Below are positions 1 through 12,617 of a stretch of 64,000 nucleotides of DNA, one piece after another. The position numbers were made by a program, and so were the translations under genes. The notes under the pieces were generated by a model that was not told the origin of the DNA, ran no database searches, and saw only the letters and a list, made by a program, of their open reading frames with translations. The stretch's first letter is position 1, and every line of letters starts with the position of its first letter. This stretch comes from Nereocystis luetkeana (taxonomy: Eukaryota > Sar > Phaeophyceae > Laminariales > Laminariaceae): assembly GCA_031213475.1 (NCBI GenBank), contig JARUPZ010000035.1:219501-283500 (forward strand). The letters run 5' to 3'.

Positions 1-379
1 TTCATTCCTATACGTGTACCTGGTGTGATACATACAGACATATACCGGCATATCGGTATATTTCACAGGCAGTAGAAGGAATGGACCGGACGAAGGTGTG
101 TACCTGGTCGTACGCATTCTGTCCGTTGGGTTCCGGTGTTCGATACAACTATGTACGCACTGCAATACCAACGACAAGACACAGCAGTAGCACTCGTACT
201 CTCAATTTCAGGCTCCTAATTTTCGAGTCGTTGGCTTCGAGGCCTGTCCATCCTTCTGAATGGCTTCGGGATAGCTTATTCGACGTATTTATGAACTTGA
301 TACGCACCCACTTACAGTTCCTACTACTAATACTCGTAATAATAGTATCACTTGAAATAAACAACCCACAGTGATTCAT

Positions 380-733
380 ATAATTGCTTATACGAAGTGT
401 ATTGAAGCATTGACCAATGAGCGGTTGACACGTCGGGTGATGTTTAGGACGATGGACGGTGGGAAGAACCCGGGGCCAGGCCGACCAGATAAAAACTGGG
501 CCCAATGTCTAGCAGACGACCTCAAGGTCTTTCAAGCCACCGTGGGGTCCACGGAAAGCTCTCCTTTGCTGTTCGGAGTAGAGACGTCGTTAAGGACGAG
601 GGCGGCTAGGAAGAGTGGGAATTGGTGCCGGGGGGGTCGTCGAAGCGGTGGACTATTTGATGGTGAGGTGGCTCAGGGACAAGGCGGAGAGAAGTTGGCT
701 ACGCCACGCAGCTTAGGACGCCAAGATCGGTGA
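380..733 (+). pseudogene. Non-LTR retroelement C-terminal fragment
   Basis: An open stretch of about 100 residues carries LTRRVMF, then GGKNPGPGRPDKNW, then a short acidic-basic helix. A basic 'GRP.K.W' segment followed by a short helix is the usual end of the reverse-transcriptase polyprotein in many eukaryotic non-LTR elements (family knowledge). No RT catalytic motif is present and nothing convincing lies upstream, so this is a 5'-truncated remnant. It sits just before another retroelement fragment on the same strand and may be the end of a different copy. The element type is a similarity judgement by eye. Confidence 0.4.
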
Positions 734-845
734 CAAGGGGAGGGGGGGGGGCACCGTACTGATACAGCTGTCGACAAGTGCTGAAAATAAATGATAGATC
801 GGGTGGCAAGGTATTGATCCGACTCTACCACGAAATATAGTAGTT

Positions 846-2445
846 TTGGGTGTCCCGGAAGAATACGTGCGGGGGCGGGCAATGAAGGTACTGAGGGGTG
901 GGAGCGCGGACTGCCTTGCGCGCTGCCTCGCTAACATGCCCGACAAACAAGCAGCGGTCCTCATCGCCATGGAATATCTCGGGCAACGAACGAGCTACCT
1001 CGAAAGGGATCTGGACCCGGGGCCATCCTTCGAAGCATGCAGAAGGGCAGACATCGGGGCACAGTGGGCGTACGAGAAAATCTTCGAGCTACCGGGAGCG
1101 GCGGAGGCACAGCCGCTTTTCCAGGAGGGGTGCCCGGATAGTCAGCCGCCTATTAAACCTTACCAGCTAGCCCAAGCACGCCTTCTACGGGAGCGGGAGG
1201 GTTAGGGCTGCCATCGACAGAAGCGAGAAGAATGACGGGATCCATCGGGAGCAGAGTGGGGATCTTGCCGGAGGTTCTAGCAGACCTCACAAGCCCGCCA
1301 GGAGATGAAGTCAGGAGGGGGCTCCCGGAATCGAGCATCATTGCTCAGCTGGGGCAGCTTGCGGGAGATTCGAGACACAGGGGGGGGGGCAAAGAAAGCG
1401 ATGGTGGGCCTTGTCCCCGAATCTTGTCTGGAATGGGGTCCAGGCGCAGAAGGGGACCTCTCCCCAAGCTCTCCCCAAGGCCCCATAGGCCAACACATGC
1501 TTGTTGCGCACGTCGCCGTAACAATAGTTCACGCGAAGCCCAGCAGAAATTGGGCAAGCTCGTGAATGAAGGTTGGCACGCTACCCATACTGCTTCGCTG
1601 GGGAAGCTACCGGAGACGGCACACCCCCCCGGACCGGGCGACTCGCTGGGTGGGATCGAGACCAAGGCCTTCGCCAAGGCTCGCGATTGGAGTCTATAGG
1701 GGGCAGGAGCCACGGCATACCTTCGGGCGAGGTCAACGGACTTACTCCGTGTCACCCGCAGCAGAGTTCGTGGGCACGAGAAGGCGGTTCATTGGGATAA
1801 AGGAACACGTGGCCTTGAGGTGCCCCTGCTGCAATGCAGTGGGCGTGGACACTCGCCACGCGCGCATCTGTCCCAGAGCAGGGGCGCAGGTAGATCAGCA
1901 TCAACCGCTTGTCCACGCGATGTCCCGTACGTTGAAGCGGCTAGGAATTCGACACCAAGAGGAGAGCGGCAAACCGTTCTCCGCAGACCGAAATCTGCAG
2001 ATGGACATTGTCGTCAGGAGAGGAGGTCTCCGGGACGCTCCTATCAGGGAGTATAGGGAGAAGCCCATCCTGCTGGACGTCACCCATGCTGACCCTCAAG
2101 CGCAGATACACCTGCGAGGAGGCAGTGCTGCTCACGATGGGTCAGCTGCCTCTACCTCCGAGGCGCGCAAGCGCCAACACTACGTCATCCGGGGCATGCG
2201 TCCTTTGACGAACAGAGCCACACAAACTTGCCACCTTAGCAGTGGAAAACTGTGGGCGTCTCGGGGTAGAGGGCAGTAAGTACATCGACCAGCTGGCAGC
2301 TAGTGTCGTGGGAGGCAGGGGTAGTGGGTCGATGGGAAGGAAAGGAGTGGTGAAGGAACGCCTACTTCAAATCGTCTCGGTGACTACGCAGACAGGTGGC
2401 CATTTCGAGGAGGAGGAGGGTGTCGCGCTTCAAACTCCAGCTTAG
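846..2445 (+). pseudogene. Retroelement 3' coding remnant with zinc finger and endonuclease-like end
   Basis: Coding sequence continues over about 1.6 kb but is split over shifted frames (846-1205, 1232-1699, 1566-2279, 2242-2445), so it is broken. The first part (VPEEYVRGRAMKVL and on) looks like the region after the RT core. The 1566-2279 frame has a Cys/His cluster, CPCCNAVGVDTRHARICP, followed about 50-75 residues later by MDIVV and then ILLDVTHADP. A CCHC finger followed by spaced acidic residues is the layout of restriction-like endonucleases at the C-terminus of some non-LTR elements (CRE/R2-type, family knowledge). RT motifs A-C are absent from the window. The reading frame continues into a repeated 3' tail. 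Retroelement origin is fairly safe; the clade is a guess. Confidence 0.55.
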
Positions 2446-2459
2446 GGACCTCCACGAAG

Positions 2460-2830
2460 CGAGAAGGAGCAGGGGGGGGGGTGTACTCGATAGGAGAGAT
2501 GCACTCAATTTCATGCATGGCCGTAGTCGTATGATCATAGACCCTCGCATCCCTGCAATGCCGGACGGAGCATGTCGGGGTTTCGCCGACCAGGCAGGCA
2601 TTGCTTGCCCCAAGTGCGAAGCGCCAAAGGGGGTGTATTCGATAGGGGTGTACTCGATAGGAGAGATGTACTCGATCTCATGCATGGCCGTAGTCGTATG
2701 ACCATAGACCCTCGCATCCCTACAATGCCGGGACGGAGCATGCCGGGTGTTCACCGACCAGGCCAAAGGGGGGAGGGGGGGGTGACAGACCCACACCGAT
2801 GGCGTGGAGATGGAGCTTGGATGCGACTTA
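2460..2830 (+). repeat. Tandemly repeated retroelement tail
   Basis: A unit of roughly 170-180 bp occurs about twice (near 2480-2600 and 2650-2765), containing 'tactcgataggagagatg', 'catgcatggccgtagtcgtatga' in shorter pieces, and 'agaccctcgcatccct'. It follows directly on the broken retroelement reading frame, so it is probably the variable 3' untranslated tail of that element. A related piece (catgcatgacatgagtac, near 41115) shows that this tail is dispersed in the genome. Confidence 0.5.
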
Positions 2831-4290
2831 GGATTTAAGATTAGAACATAAAGGACACACATATTATGGAGACGGAGGAGGGGGCAGGGACAGCAAGTAA
2901 ATAGAGTATTATTTTGTAGATATATCATAGCGGGAAGTCGACATAGGTAGCTATTAATAGTATAGTAGACCTTGTTTGTGCATTTCCGTGGTTTCCTTTT
3001 TCGTGGAATGTTTTGAGTGATCAACGTTGAAGCTCATGCTGCACATTGTCGGATGGCAAGCAGATCCATCTGTAAAATTAAAACATATATATATCCGGAG
3101 GCAGCACGCAGCTCGTCACGAGTGAGAACCCCACCCCCCCCCCCGCGCCCACTCCCCCCCCCCCCCCCCACCTCGTGTGTATTTCATACGAACCTATTAG
3201 GTATACCTGTCATGTGTGACAACATACATATACAGTTTGCAGTCACTGCTGCGGAGCATATATGACCGTTTGGCCATGTATGTACTGCTGAGTACGTATG
3301 TATGTACCAGGAGGTGTATACCTGGTATACTATTAATAATGATCTCACTTACCAGGTATGTTATACTGGTAGAAGCCTCGTTCCATATACCAGGCGTTAG
3401 ATGGAGTAGTTTAAACATAGCACACAACAACTATTATATTACAGTCGTAATAGTGCAGTATGATGGTACAGTATAAATAATGTAGTGGTATTAATAGTAC
3501 AGGTTACTATATAAAATAAGTGCCTGGCTGGTAGTTAAACGTGGGAAAATGAGAGAACCGGTGAGGCCTGAACTGGGTACCACATATCATCACCACAGGG
3601 GAGAGAGGATTAAAAAAAAGAAGAAGTTTATCGTTGTTGGATGCGATATTATGGTGGTGATTTTTTATTTCATACGACGGGCATCTGGTACATTGCAGAA
3701 CCGGACCTGTGCGGCGGCAGCAGCACAGCAGCAGCAGCAGCAGTACTACAACAGTAGTTGTACACACACCAGTCACAACACATGCTGCTGCTGTAGGTGG
3801 CAGTATCCTGTATCACTGTGCTGCTGGCAGCTGGTGCTGCTGTATGATATTTCGGCTCTCGGGTGTATATAAAGCCGCGTTGTTGTTGTTGTTGTGTGTT
3901 ACTGAATACTACTGCTGTGTAGGTACGAATACACAACTAATAATGCTGTTTTGTTACAGAGAGAGCACCTGGTAGTACCTTTAATAGTCTGTGTGTTGTT
4001 GTCGTTGCGTTTGTTGTTGTTTTTTGGTCCATCCGGTCGCCACACGTTTCTTTTCCATCTCGAAGTTCTATTTGTTACTTTATATTCGACATATTACGAT
4101 ATACTTGAGCTGTTCAATGATTCAACGACGTTTTCACCGGTTGCTCCGAGGTATACCGTGTATCCTCTCATTTTGATCAGCCTGCAATTTTTCTTCTTTA
4201 CCAGGTAGTTAATGCTCATCATGCAGACCTGAACGTGTGCTGCATACATCCAAGAGAAAAGTACACGATATATGTCCGTTGGAAGATTAT
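2830..4290. other. Low-complexity intergenic stretch
   Basis: No gene is visible. It contains a dispersed repeat near 2975-3085 (shared with 28925-29025 around 'ctgcacattgtcggatggc'), poly-C runs at about 3132-3170, several copies of the TACCTGGTA/TACCAGGTA word, and CAG/CTG/GTT triplet runs at about 3716-3900. Open frames across the triplets encode only homopolymers and are treated as non-coding. Confidence 0.6.
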
Positions 4291-4753
4291 TATCTTTTTG
4301 ACCAACCAGAAGAAACACGACCACATTTTAAATGCGTAGCGTAGATCACGCACAACAACGGAACTTTTAAGCCGCACAAAGAGTTTGTTTTGCTCTCGCA
4401 GGACTGTTGGCTGTTGTTGTTGTTGTGACAGTCCCGCCGGTGCTGCTGCTGCTGCGACCTTTTTTTGCCTCGTCCGCTACGCAGCTCTGCACCTCTCCCA
4501 CTCCCACTCGCACCTACCCTCCTCCTCCTCCTCTTGCTCTACTGCAACAGCACAGCCGACACCACCACACGCAATCTCTCGGGACAACCACTACCACAAC
4601 GGCAACACGCTCAGCAGTGACCTGCTATAATAGCAGCAGCAGCAGCAGCAAGGCAGGCGTGATCTTCTTTTTTTTGCGATCCGACCATCGTATTCGATAA
4701 ATAATATACGGATCCTCCCCACATCCATCCATCATCACAGCAGCAGCAGCATC

Positions 4754-7136
4754 ATGATGACTGGAAGATCGCAGACTATCACCACCATCATCACAATCGC
4801 TGTTGTTGCGGCTATTCAACGGGCTGACGGCCACATCGCGCAGGTCTTCCCAATTTCACGGCAGTACTCCCAGGGCCCCGTCTTCAAAGCTTGGTGAGTT
4901 TCATTTGTCTATTTCAGGGTACCATCGCCCTATAATGATAATAGACTATTAATATTATTATTATTGCAGGGATCCTGGAGTAAACCTGGCAACGAAACGT
5001 CGTACCTGACAACGAAATGTCGTACGAGTATAACATCAATCAGCAGTAGAAGTAGCTGTTGTGCTGCCTGCTGCTGCCTGCTGCTGCCTGCTGCTGCTGC
5101 TGCTGCTGCTTTTTGCTGTTGCTGTGACTACCAGTCGTTGTTCAGGGCGCGGCTGGTGCCACACACCACCCATCACACCGCACACCACACGCTTTTTTTC
5201 GTGTATATATATACGTACGAGTATACTCAGTACCTAACGGCGGCAGTATATTATACTCGTCATCACAAACAATACGGTAGGGCAAACAGCAATTAATCAA
5301 TACCAGGTATAACGAAACGAATTCGAAGCCGCCCCTTCCTCACGCAGCGCAATCCCCGACGAAACATGGCGGCGCCAGCAAGAAAAAGGTCACGGATGGT
5401 TGATATTATATCCTCGTACCAGGTATTAATATTAATCCGGTAGTAATTAATTAATGGTGGGATCAAATCTACTGTTGTACCACCAGGTATTTATGTAGTA
5501 GAGGACCACACATCGCGTTGGTGTCTGCTCGGGCTTGCGAGTATGTACTGCATTGCGTGTAGCTTCACTACGATGTCGTATGTCGTACCATTGTATGCCG
5601 TTACCACAGAGCCTGTAGCTCTCTGCTTGTTGTGTACGCACATAGAGGGAATAATCAACACGGACACTATTAATATCAATCATTATAATAGGTAGTTGTG
5701 CTGGATGGATATATCGACGAGTAGAAGAACGGTTGCATGGAAAGGACACGCCCCACACAAAGTACGCGACACTGTCACAGCACAGTTTTAAAAGAGCCTT
5801 CTATTTCGGCTTCGTACGGGGAGGCTCGCGGCTTAACTACTGCTTGCTGTGATTATGTCATCGTTGAGCGAAGCTAAGACTATTATTATTATATGCCAGG
5901 TATCTCAGGTAGGACTTAGCTTGGCGTTCCTCGCTGACTGAGCACAAACGCGCTTATATCGTACCAGGTAGCTGTTATTAATATTTTTATTACCAATAAC
6001 TTCTGGGATTTTGGAAAAACTCAGCCTGAAGTTCTCAAGTCCCAAATCGCCTGCTGCTGTGTGTGTTGTCTCCACATGAAATCGTTTTTTCTGGCCACAG
6101 CTTCATCAGTATACACCCAGTTTCCGTCCTGATTCCTTATTATCCCAGAAAAATATTTAATGCTAATTATGTGGTCACAGACTGCATGCGAGACAGGAAA
6201 ACTCAAACAAACCTAATATCAAACTCAGCGATAAAGCAAGCTGCAGAATGATATACGTATACTCGTAGCTCGTCGGGCGTTGGCGAGGGTGTTGCTACAT
6301 CAATATAAATAAAATGTGCTAATCGTTGAGCTCGGGTCCGGCCCCGTGTGTGTGTGTGTGTGTGTGTGTGTTCTTCACATTAAACCGTTCTTTCTACCCG
6401 TCGACATCCAGCACAACCAGTGTCCGTGCCGATTCTTCCATCCTAGAAGAGATACAAGTTCTGTGGTCACAAAGCTACGCCACAGAGATACTACGTTGCC
6501 ACGTGTGCAGTGTGAACTGCAGTGGGCAATGCAAAGCCATGTCATCATACTAGATACGACAGGCACGACATACGCAATCTATGAAATAGTGAAACGAAAA
6601 GAAACAATCAAAGAGAAAACAAAAACAAGGTAGACAAGTAGAAAAAGAAAAAGAAGAAAAATGAAAGCAAAATCTAAGAGAAACAATCTGTCGTGCCCCC
6701 CCCCCCGCAGGCGAGGTGGCCTACACTTGAAAAAGAACGAGCTGGAAAAAAGAAGAAATAACAAAAGACACCACTGCTTGTGAACAGAGTAAGACAAAGA
6801 ACCAAGGAGAAAGTAACAAGGAAAAAATAACAAAGGGGAAATAACAGGCAGACCAAAGCCCAAAGCACCTTCTAGGTGGCGGCAGCAGCTTGTGGTACGA
6901 GTAGTATAGCCAGGTTCTCCCTGCTAATCCGCCTGGTACCTTGCTACCCAGACTGCCGTCTCCGCCCTGCGTTCGTCAACTATGCCCAGCCCCTTGGCGT
7001 CAGACAATACGAGCCGAGCAGAGCAGGTTCGTCTTCCAACCACGCCACACGGCTCCTTGAGTACGGCTTATCAATCAGAAAAGGAAGAGGAAGAGAAAAA
7101 ATGAAATGAAAATCACGGAGAGTCAGCGCAAGAAAG

Positions 7137-7183
<47 letters not shown>

Positions 7184-10100
7184 AAAAAGCAGTCTAACCC
7201 GGGGCCGATTATTAATATTAATAGTTCGTGCGCACTTCTTTTTTGCCTATGAATAGTTCCTTTCGTCTGGTACGTATACGTATAGGTACTCGTATTTTCC
7301 AGGTATTTTTATGTATGATGAACCCTTTTTTAAGGGACCCCAAGCAGAGTAAAATGAGGACGGTAAAAGGGACCGCAAATATCTGCGCGCCATTTTTTTG
7401 TTACCGGGTCCCGTTTGGGCGTAACGCTCGACAATGATGAGGGACTCCAGGGGTCAACGCACTCTTGTCCCTCGATTGAGCGACGAAACGCCACATACAT
7501 ACCCGAGGTATAGACTGACTTGCAAGAAAGCAGATGAGAGTTAAAGATTATATTTTCCTGTAGGATATTATTACGCGCTCCCCAACCCCGAACTCACACC
7601 CTCGTGCCGTCCTTTCGTCCCCTTGATCAGCATCTAATCTATCTCGTCGCATTGGCCATTTTGTCAATCAAGTAAAAGGGACTTTAGATCCCTTAATATA
7701 TATATACGTATGGTCCACTTTATGGGACCCTCCGCCCAAAGGTAGCACACATGGCTAACGATAGGGTCCCTACTCCCCACGAGTATGATACTATGCCAGG
7801 TATAATAATATATATATGCGTACAGACGAGAACAACAGTAGTCTCAAAAGTACAGCAGTAGTTTAGCAGTCGTACGCTACGAAACATTAACATTTTAAAA
7901 TCGGAAATGCACGGATGGATATTATGAGCCTAATACTGCTTGCAGGGTTGCTTGCGTTTCAGCGCCGTGAACGATTGCCACTCTGGCCTCAGATAGATTG
8001 TAAGAACCGTTTGCCCACCATGCATATTCAATCCAAAGGGTCCTCAAGTTTTGGCACAGAGTGGTATAATGGCGAGCGAACGCGAATTTCTCATCTTGAC
8101 CAGGGGGCGCCAACTACTGAGACTCCTGTGTCCCGAGCTCATGTAAGCGTCCGACGTAAACTCCGACCTATTATGTACACCGTCCGCACGCACACAAATC
8201 GACGACAGTTGTTTTAGCCCCTTTAGAACCGCAGTCCCGTTTTGGGGACAAACTACTTGAAATTTGAGTGGTTTGTCCCCCAAACGGAACTGCGGCTCTA
8301 AAAGGGTTGACTATCCTGCTGCACGAGTTCCTTTGCATATCGCCAGTTTATACTACAGCATATTTTACAGCACACACACGGAGGCTCGGGGGAACCCAAC
8401 GTTGTTAGTACTGGTGGCGCGGAGCCATGCTATTTCCGAGCACCGCGCCGCGACACACCGAGTTAATAACTACAACCCCCGACTCCTCGTGGTAGCTGCC
8501 TGCACAATTGTCAAACAAATGTGTACCGCCGTGCCACACAACTTTTTGTTTCCAACGACTGCATAAACACACCTGAACGTTATCGATACACCACGCGTTG
8601 GCACGGTCACATCTATCATTGTAGCTCTACGAAATAAGAACACCCCCTTTACGCACCGCATTTCGAGCAGCAGTACTATTACGAAAGTCACGGTGTGAGA
8701 TAAACTCGATTGGATTTCTGTGCTGTCCCGTAAGCAACCTGTAAACATCATCCTCGGGCCATTCTTCGTGCTCGTTTTGTCGCTACAATACAACAGTACG
8801 TACAGCTGTACCGGTGGTATACAAACAAACGTGAGGTGTCCTGTACTGCGTGTTGTTTACACTGCGCTGTACGTTGTTGCCCTCATATTGGCTTTTCGGC
8901 AAAGCCCACAGGACAGAGTAGGGTCTGTGGACACATGACAAGGCTCCAATATTATCTCTGATGGGGGAGGAAGAATAGCCTCGGGGGAAAAAGAGATCGG
9001 ATATCGGATATCGGTGATTGTTCTGTTTCGCCGTTTTTAGTGTCGGCCTGTCCGTGTGGCCAGTGGACCTGCTCTTTCGACAGCCCCGTGTGCCTCTTCG
9101 TTTTAACCCTTTTAGAACCGCAGTCCCGTTTTGGGGACAAACTAATTAAAATTTGAGTGGTTTGCCCCTAAAATGGGACTGCAGTTCTAAATAAATGGGT
9201 TAACTCCGGGCTAGATTGTCGCCCGATCGTTACAAGCAGTTAGGCAGATACGTAATATTCATGGCAATTAGCAAAACACCACTCGTATACTCTCTCGTGC
9301 TACGTACTGTGGTACTGGTACCTCCTCCCCCTCGTACCCGTTCACCCTTTTTTTAGAACCGCAGTCCCGTTTTGGGGACAAACCAGTCAAGTGATAAGTA
9401 ATTTGTCCCCAAAACGGGATTGCAGTGCTGCGGTCTAGATTCGGGTATTATTCCGGCATTAAAACTCTGTGGTCCTGGTTTTGCATCAAGATCCTAAAAG
9501 CGTGCTCAATACAAAGCCAATATTTTTGTATTGCACTGTTTTTTTTATCGTTGCCGAAGACTTTTAGGGAGTATAGTATCTAAAGAGGTACGGAGGTACG
9601 TAGGCTATCTCAATCAAGTCTGAGAAAGTAACGGGACTACCTACCTGGTACCTGGTACATTTTTAATACTGCTCGTACCTGTATACCGACATGCTCTACT
9701 CTTTTCTCTGTATCAGTCTTGTGGCCACAGAAGAAGTAAACATCTCTCTAGGACAAGAAATCAGGGCGGAGACTGGGTGTATTGACATATTTTGGGTAGA
9801 AGTAACGGTTTACACTAAAGACAATAATACGCAACACACAGGCTCGCCACCCGGGAGAGTTTGAAAACGGGGTTACTCTTTTTGTAATTGGTCACGGATT
9901 TTGCGGGATAACATCATTTTCCCTCGGACTACGCATGGTACATATTATACGGTAAGTATTATACGTAGTAAGCACGATGAGTGGGTCGTCGTCCCGACAA
10001 GAAGGAGGGGCTCATTATCGCGGCCATTATTCGAACTGAAACCTGTTTCAGCTATATATACGGATATATATACCAGGACTACAAATGATTTCCCCGAAAA

Positions 10101-12617
10101 CATCTCGGAACAATCGGACAAATACACGCGAGACCGATAAAAAATACCAGGCACCCATGAATTATAGCATAATAAATCAGACCAGATCATGCCGAATTTT
10201 AATGTTTTGTCACAATACAAGACGCAATAATTATCAAAGTATACCATGCCTCAACTACGCCCCCCATCCGTTGACGCTGGGCTTGCTCTCTGCCTCGCCG
10301 CTCCTCTCCACGCAGGGATGACCCGGACATCGACTACTGCCCCCACTGCTACAACGCCAGAGGACCCGAACACACGCGAGAGCGAGCGGAAAGGTTGACT
10401 GACCCGTCGGTCCTGGAGATGTACGGGGGGGGCGAGTTCCCTCTCCTGTACACTGATTTCGCGGACAACGGAAACTATCTGGAACCGGAAGAAATATCGG
10501 TTCGCCATGGCGTCTGCGGTGATCCCGAGCAGGTTAGTTGGGGCGTGCCTTCATTGGGGTCCTTCCGTGCCTGTGTGTGCGTGCACAACTGGCTTGAGCG
10601 CGTCCTTCCGTTTCCTGTTGTTCTGCCGTGGGCTCGTCTGCTCTCTTTTTCTGTGTTGTAACATACTATTCCACCCGTTTTCTGATATACTTTGCACCAT
10701 TTTTATGTTTATACCACTGCCTATAGTTCGCCCGTTCTCTGAAGGAACTGCTTCCTCCTTTTCCCCGATGTGCCGAGTTCACCCGCTTTCAGTTTTCTGT
10801 TGTATAGTGCTTCTTCACCGGTTGTTTGTTGCACCACGAATGTCTCTCCCATCTTCTGTTCTTTGTTGTGTTGCGGTCCATACGCCTAGGGGTGTTTTAG
10901 TAAGTATCCTCGACGAGTTGTATTTTGGGCGGCCCCAATGTCTGCCGACACCTTTCCCTATTTATCTACTCCGTCCTGCGACCCCGCGTACAGAATTCAG
11001 CTGAAGGCTCCAACACGTACAGCACACCTAACAGGGACTGGGCAGTTCTCGGCTCGTTCCAGAAAGGACAAGTGCTTGAGATGGACATGATCATGAACAC
11101 CAACCACATGGTGAGTAACAGTAGTGAGTGAGAGTTGGCTTCCAAGCTTTCTAAGCTTGCGCTTCGTTTTGTCAAGGCACGGATGACCTTCTATATGGAC
11201 GAAAACAGTGGAGGAACTAAAAGATGTACCCCTACTTCACGTAGGAACTACCACAGATATAACAGTGGAAACACAAAACGTGCCACACGTACGTAGTCCA
11301 TATAGGTGCAAAAACCCAATACCTGGTTACTACGCGCAGAACATCGTAGACATTTGGTATTGCCTGGTACACAGCTCGACAATACTTCCCGTTGACGAAA
11401 GTAGCGCACTCCTAAAAAAGACGCGTGCGTAAATAAAGTTGAAAACATTGATAAAATTTGCTGGAAGTGAAGACGCACCTCGAACTCTATAACCAACCCC
11501 ACCCATCTGTCTTCCACATACATATTCGCAGGGTCACTGCGAGTTCTTTATCTGCGACTCCGCCGACCTCGATGACCCCGACGGCGTGGCCACCCAGGAG
11601 TGCTTCAACAAGCACCCTCTTACCCGCGATCCGGACGACGGCTCCGCTAGCCCGATCGACCCCAACTACCCCGGGCGCTACTACGTTGACCCAGAGTGCC
11701 GCGTGGACGAGACCGAGCAGAGCAAGGCCGACGACGCCCCGGAAGGACAAAACATGAAGATGCGCTACGTGCTACCCGACATCGAGTGCGAGCACTGCGT
11801 CCTCCAGATGGTTTACTGTGAGTTTTCTTTCTATTAATAGTTTGTTTTTTGTAGGGTGACAAAATGTGTGTGTGTGTGGTGATTGAAAAAAAGGACGATG
11901 GTAGCGATGCATATTATCTGCTCTTGTACGTTTATCAACAACAGCGTGGTTGTTAAGATAGATGCTATCTGTTCTGGTCGGTATCTGGTACAACTATCAC
12001 AACGTGGTTGTTAGGATATATCATATGAGTTCTGGTCGGTATATGGTCCGACTGTGAAGTAGTGTGGGGAGTTCGACAACCTTGCCCTGCATCTCGGCTC
12101 CTGGTCCTGGACGCCAATACGCTTCAGATAGACCGGTCTTTGTGGGCGCACCAAAGGACTCTTTAATATGCTGTCCACAGTTGTTTCTGTGTATGTATGT
12201 GTGGGGGCGGTCGCTCAAAGAGGCGAACCGCGATCTGTTGTGAATCAACATGTTTTCCACATTTGCTGGACACTTTTCTGTCCCCCCGCACATATATACC
12301 CTTCGTTGGCGTATTGTGCCGTGCTCGGTACATCACGGAGCATTCGCACTCGAGTATTGACCTCCCCACCCACTCCATTCCCCACTTTGTGCCTGATCCT
12401 CCTTCCCGCGCACCCCTATGGTTCAAAAGACACCGGCAACACCTGCAAACACGTGGGGTACGACGAGTTCAACCCGAAATCGTGGCCTAGCCAGTGCGCC
12501 CCCGACAAGTCGGACTGGGTCGAGCTGTACCGTGGTATCTGTGGCACGGAGAACTACCCCTACGGCGAGGTCTACCCAGAACAATTTTGGGCTTGCTCCG
12601 ACATCAGTATCAATTGA
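4754..12617 (+). CDS. Secreted lytic polysaccharide monooxygenase, left copy (5 exons)
   Basis: Copper enzyme that oxidatively cleaves glycosidic bonds in polysaccharides such as chitin or cellulose (family knowledge; substrate here unknown). Exons: 4754-4893, 10316-10532, 10994-11110, 11532-11817 and 12430-12617; all introns are GT-AG and the join gives 315 residues plus stop. Residues 1-26 form a signal peptide with a hydrophobic core, so His27 becomes the N-terminal residue, the first ligand of the histidine brace. The second brace His is His157 in NTNHMGHCEFF, and Phe306 in EQFWACSDISIN fits the axial position. The MVYYTGNTCKH segment, many cysteines and the 'E-F-x-x-C-x-D-I-x-I' ending resemble AA15-type members of PF03067. 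No carbohydrate-binding module or membrane anchor follows. Two adjacent ATGs (4754, 4757) are possible starts. Function is confident; the AA family is tentative. Confidence 0.88.
5060..5112. repeat. CTG triplet run
   Basis: Interrupted then pure CTG repeats inside intron 1 of the left LPMO gene. A corresponding CTG run (30551-30590) lies on the other side of exon 1 in the right arm, so it is not strictly equivalent. Confidence 0.8.
6344..6371. repeat. GT microsatellite
   Basis: About 14 GT units immediately before a dispersed repeat copy. The matching position in the right arm has CA units (about 26168-26182), consistent with inheritance through the inverted duplication. Confidence 0.85.
6372..6690 (+). 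repeat. Dispersed repeat family D, copy 1
   Basis: About 230 bp starting 'cattaaaccgttctttcta', through 'cgtcgacatccagcacaac', 'gtccgtgccgattctt' and 'acagagatactacgttg', ending in an A-rich tail. Nearly identical to the inverted copy at 25925-26170 and diverged from copies at 31600, 38700, 43915 and 50880. The A-rich end suggests a retroposed element. No coding capacity is evident. Confidence 0.65.
6690..7040 (+). repeat. Dispersed repeat family E, copy 1
   Basis: Shares 'ctgccgtctc', 'ggtaccttgc' and a C-rich run followed by a stretch ending in purine-rich sequence with 34290-34620, and more weakly with 46270-46600. Probably a retroposed non-coding repeat; boundaries are approximate. Confidence 0.45.
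7138..7189. repeat. Long A-run
   Basis: Over 45 A residues, broken by a single G, following purine-rich sequence. It may be the poly(A) end of the family E copy just upstream. Confidence 0.8.
8218..8306. mobile_element. piggyBac-like MITE (family B), copy 1
   Basis: About 90 bp with terminal inverted repeats: CCCTTTAGAACCGCAGTCCC at one end and its near-complement at the other, followed by an AT-rich centre. The flanking TTAA duplications are mutated here but clear in other copies (9107-9199, 28654-28743). Confidence 0.75.
9107..9199. mobile_element. piggyBac-like MITE (family B), copy 2
   Basis: Starts CCCTTTTAGAACCGCAGT and ends in the complementary sequence through GGG. It is flanked by TTAA on both sides (9103-9106 and 9200-9203). 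TTAA target duplication with CCC...GGG ends is the hallmark of piggyBac-type transposition (family knowledge). Confidence 0.85.
9345..9430. mobile_element. piggyBac-like MITE (family B), copy 3, truncated
   Basis: The left inverted repeat is intact. The right end breaks off after 'ggattgcagtgct', so the terminal GGG and TTAA are missing. It lies only about 145 bp from copy 2. Confidence 0.7.

Larger units (their letters stand above)
4894..10315 (+). other. 5.4-kb first intron of the left LPMO gene
   Basis: It begins GTGAGT after phase-2 exon 1 and ends CGCAG before exon 2; the split codon restores Trp47, as in the right copy. It is unusually long compared with the other introns (461, 421 and 612 nt). 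It holds a CTG run (5060-5110), a GT run, dispersed repeats, a long A-run and three piggyBac-like MITEs. A decoy acceptor at about 4969 (ttattgcag) would add a short exon that hits a stop codon after 13 codons, so I skip it. Confidence 0.75.

Noticed and set aside
10507-11004. 165-codon frame on +
   Set aside because: It begins within exon 2 in the wrong frame and runs through intron 2; exon 2 is read in another frame.
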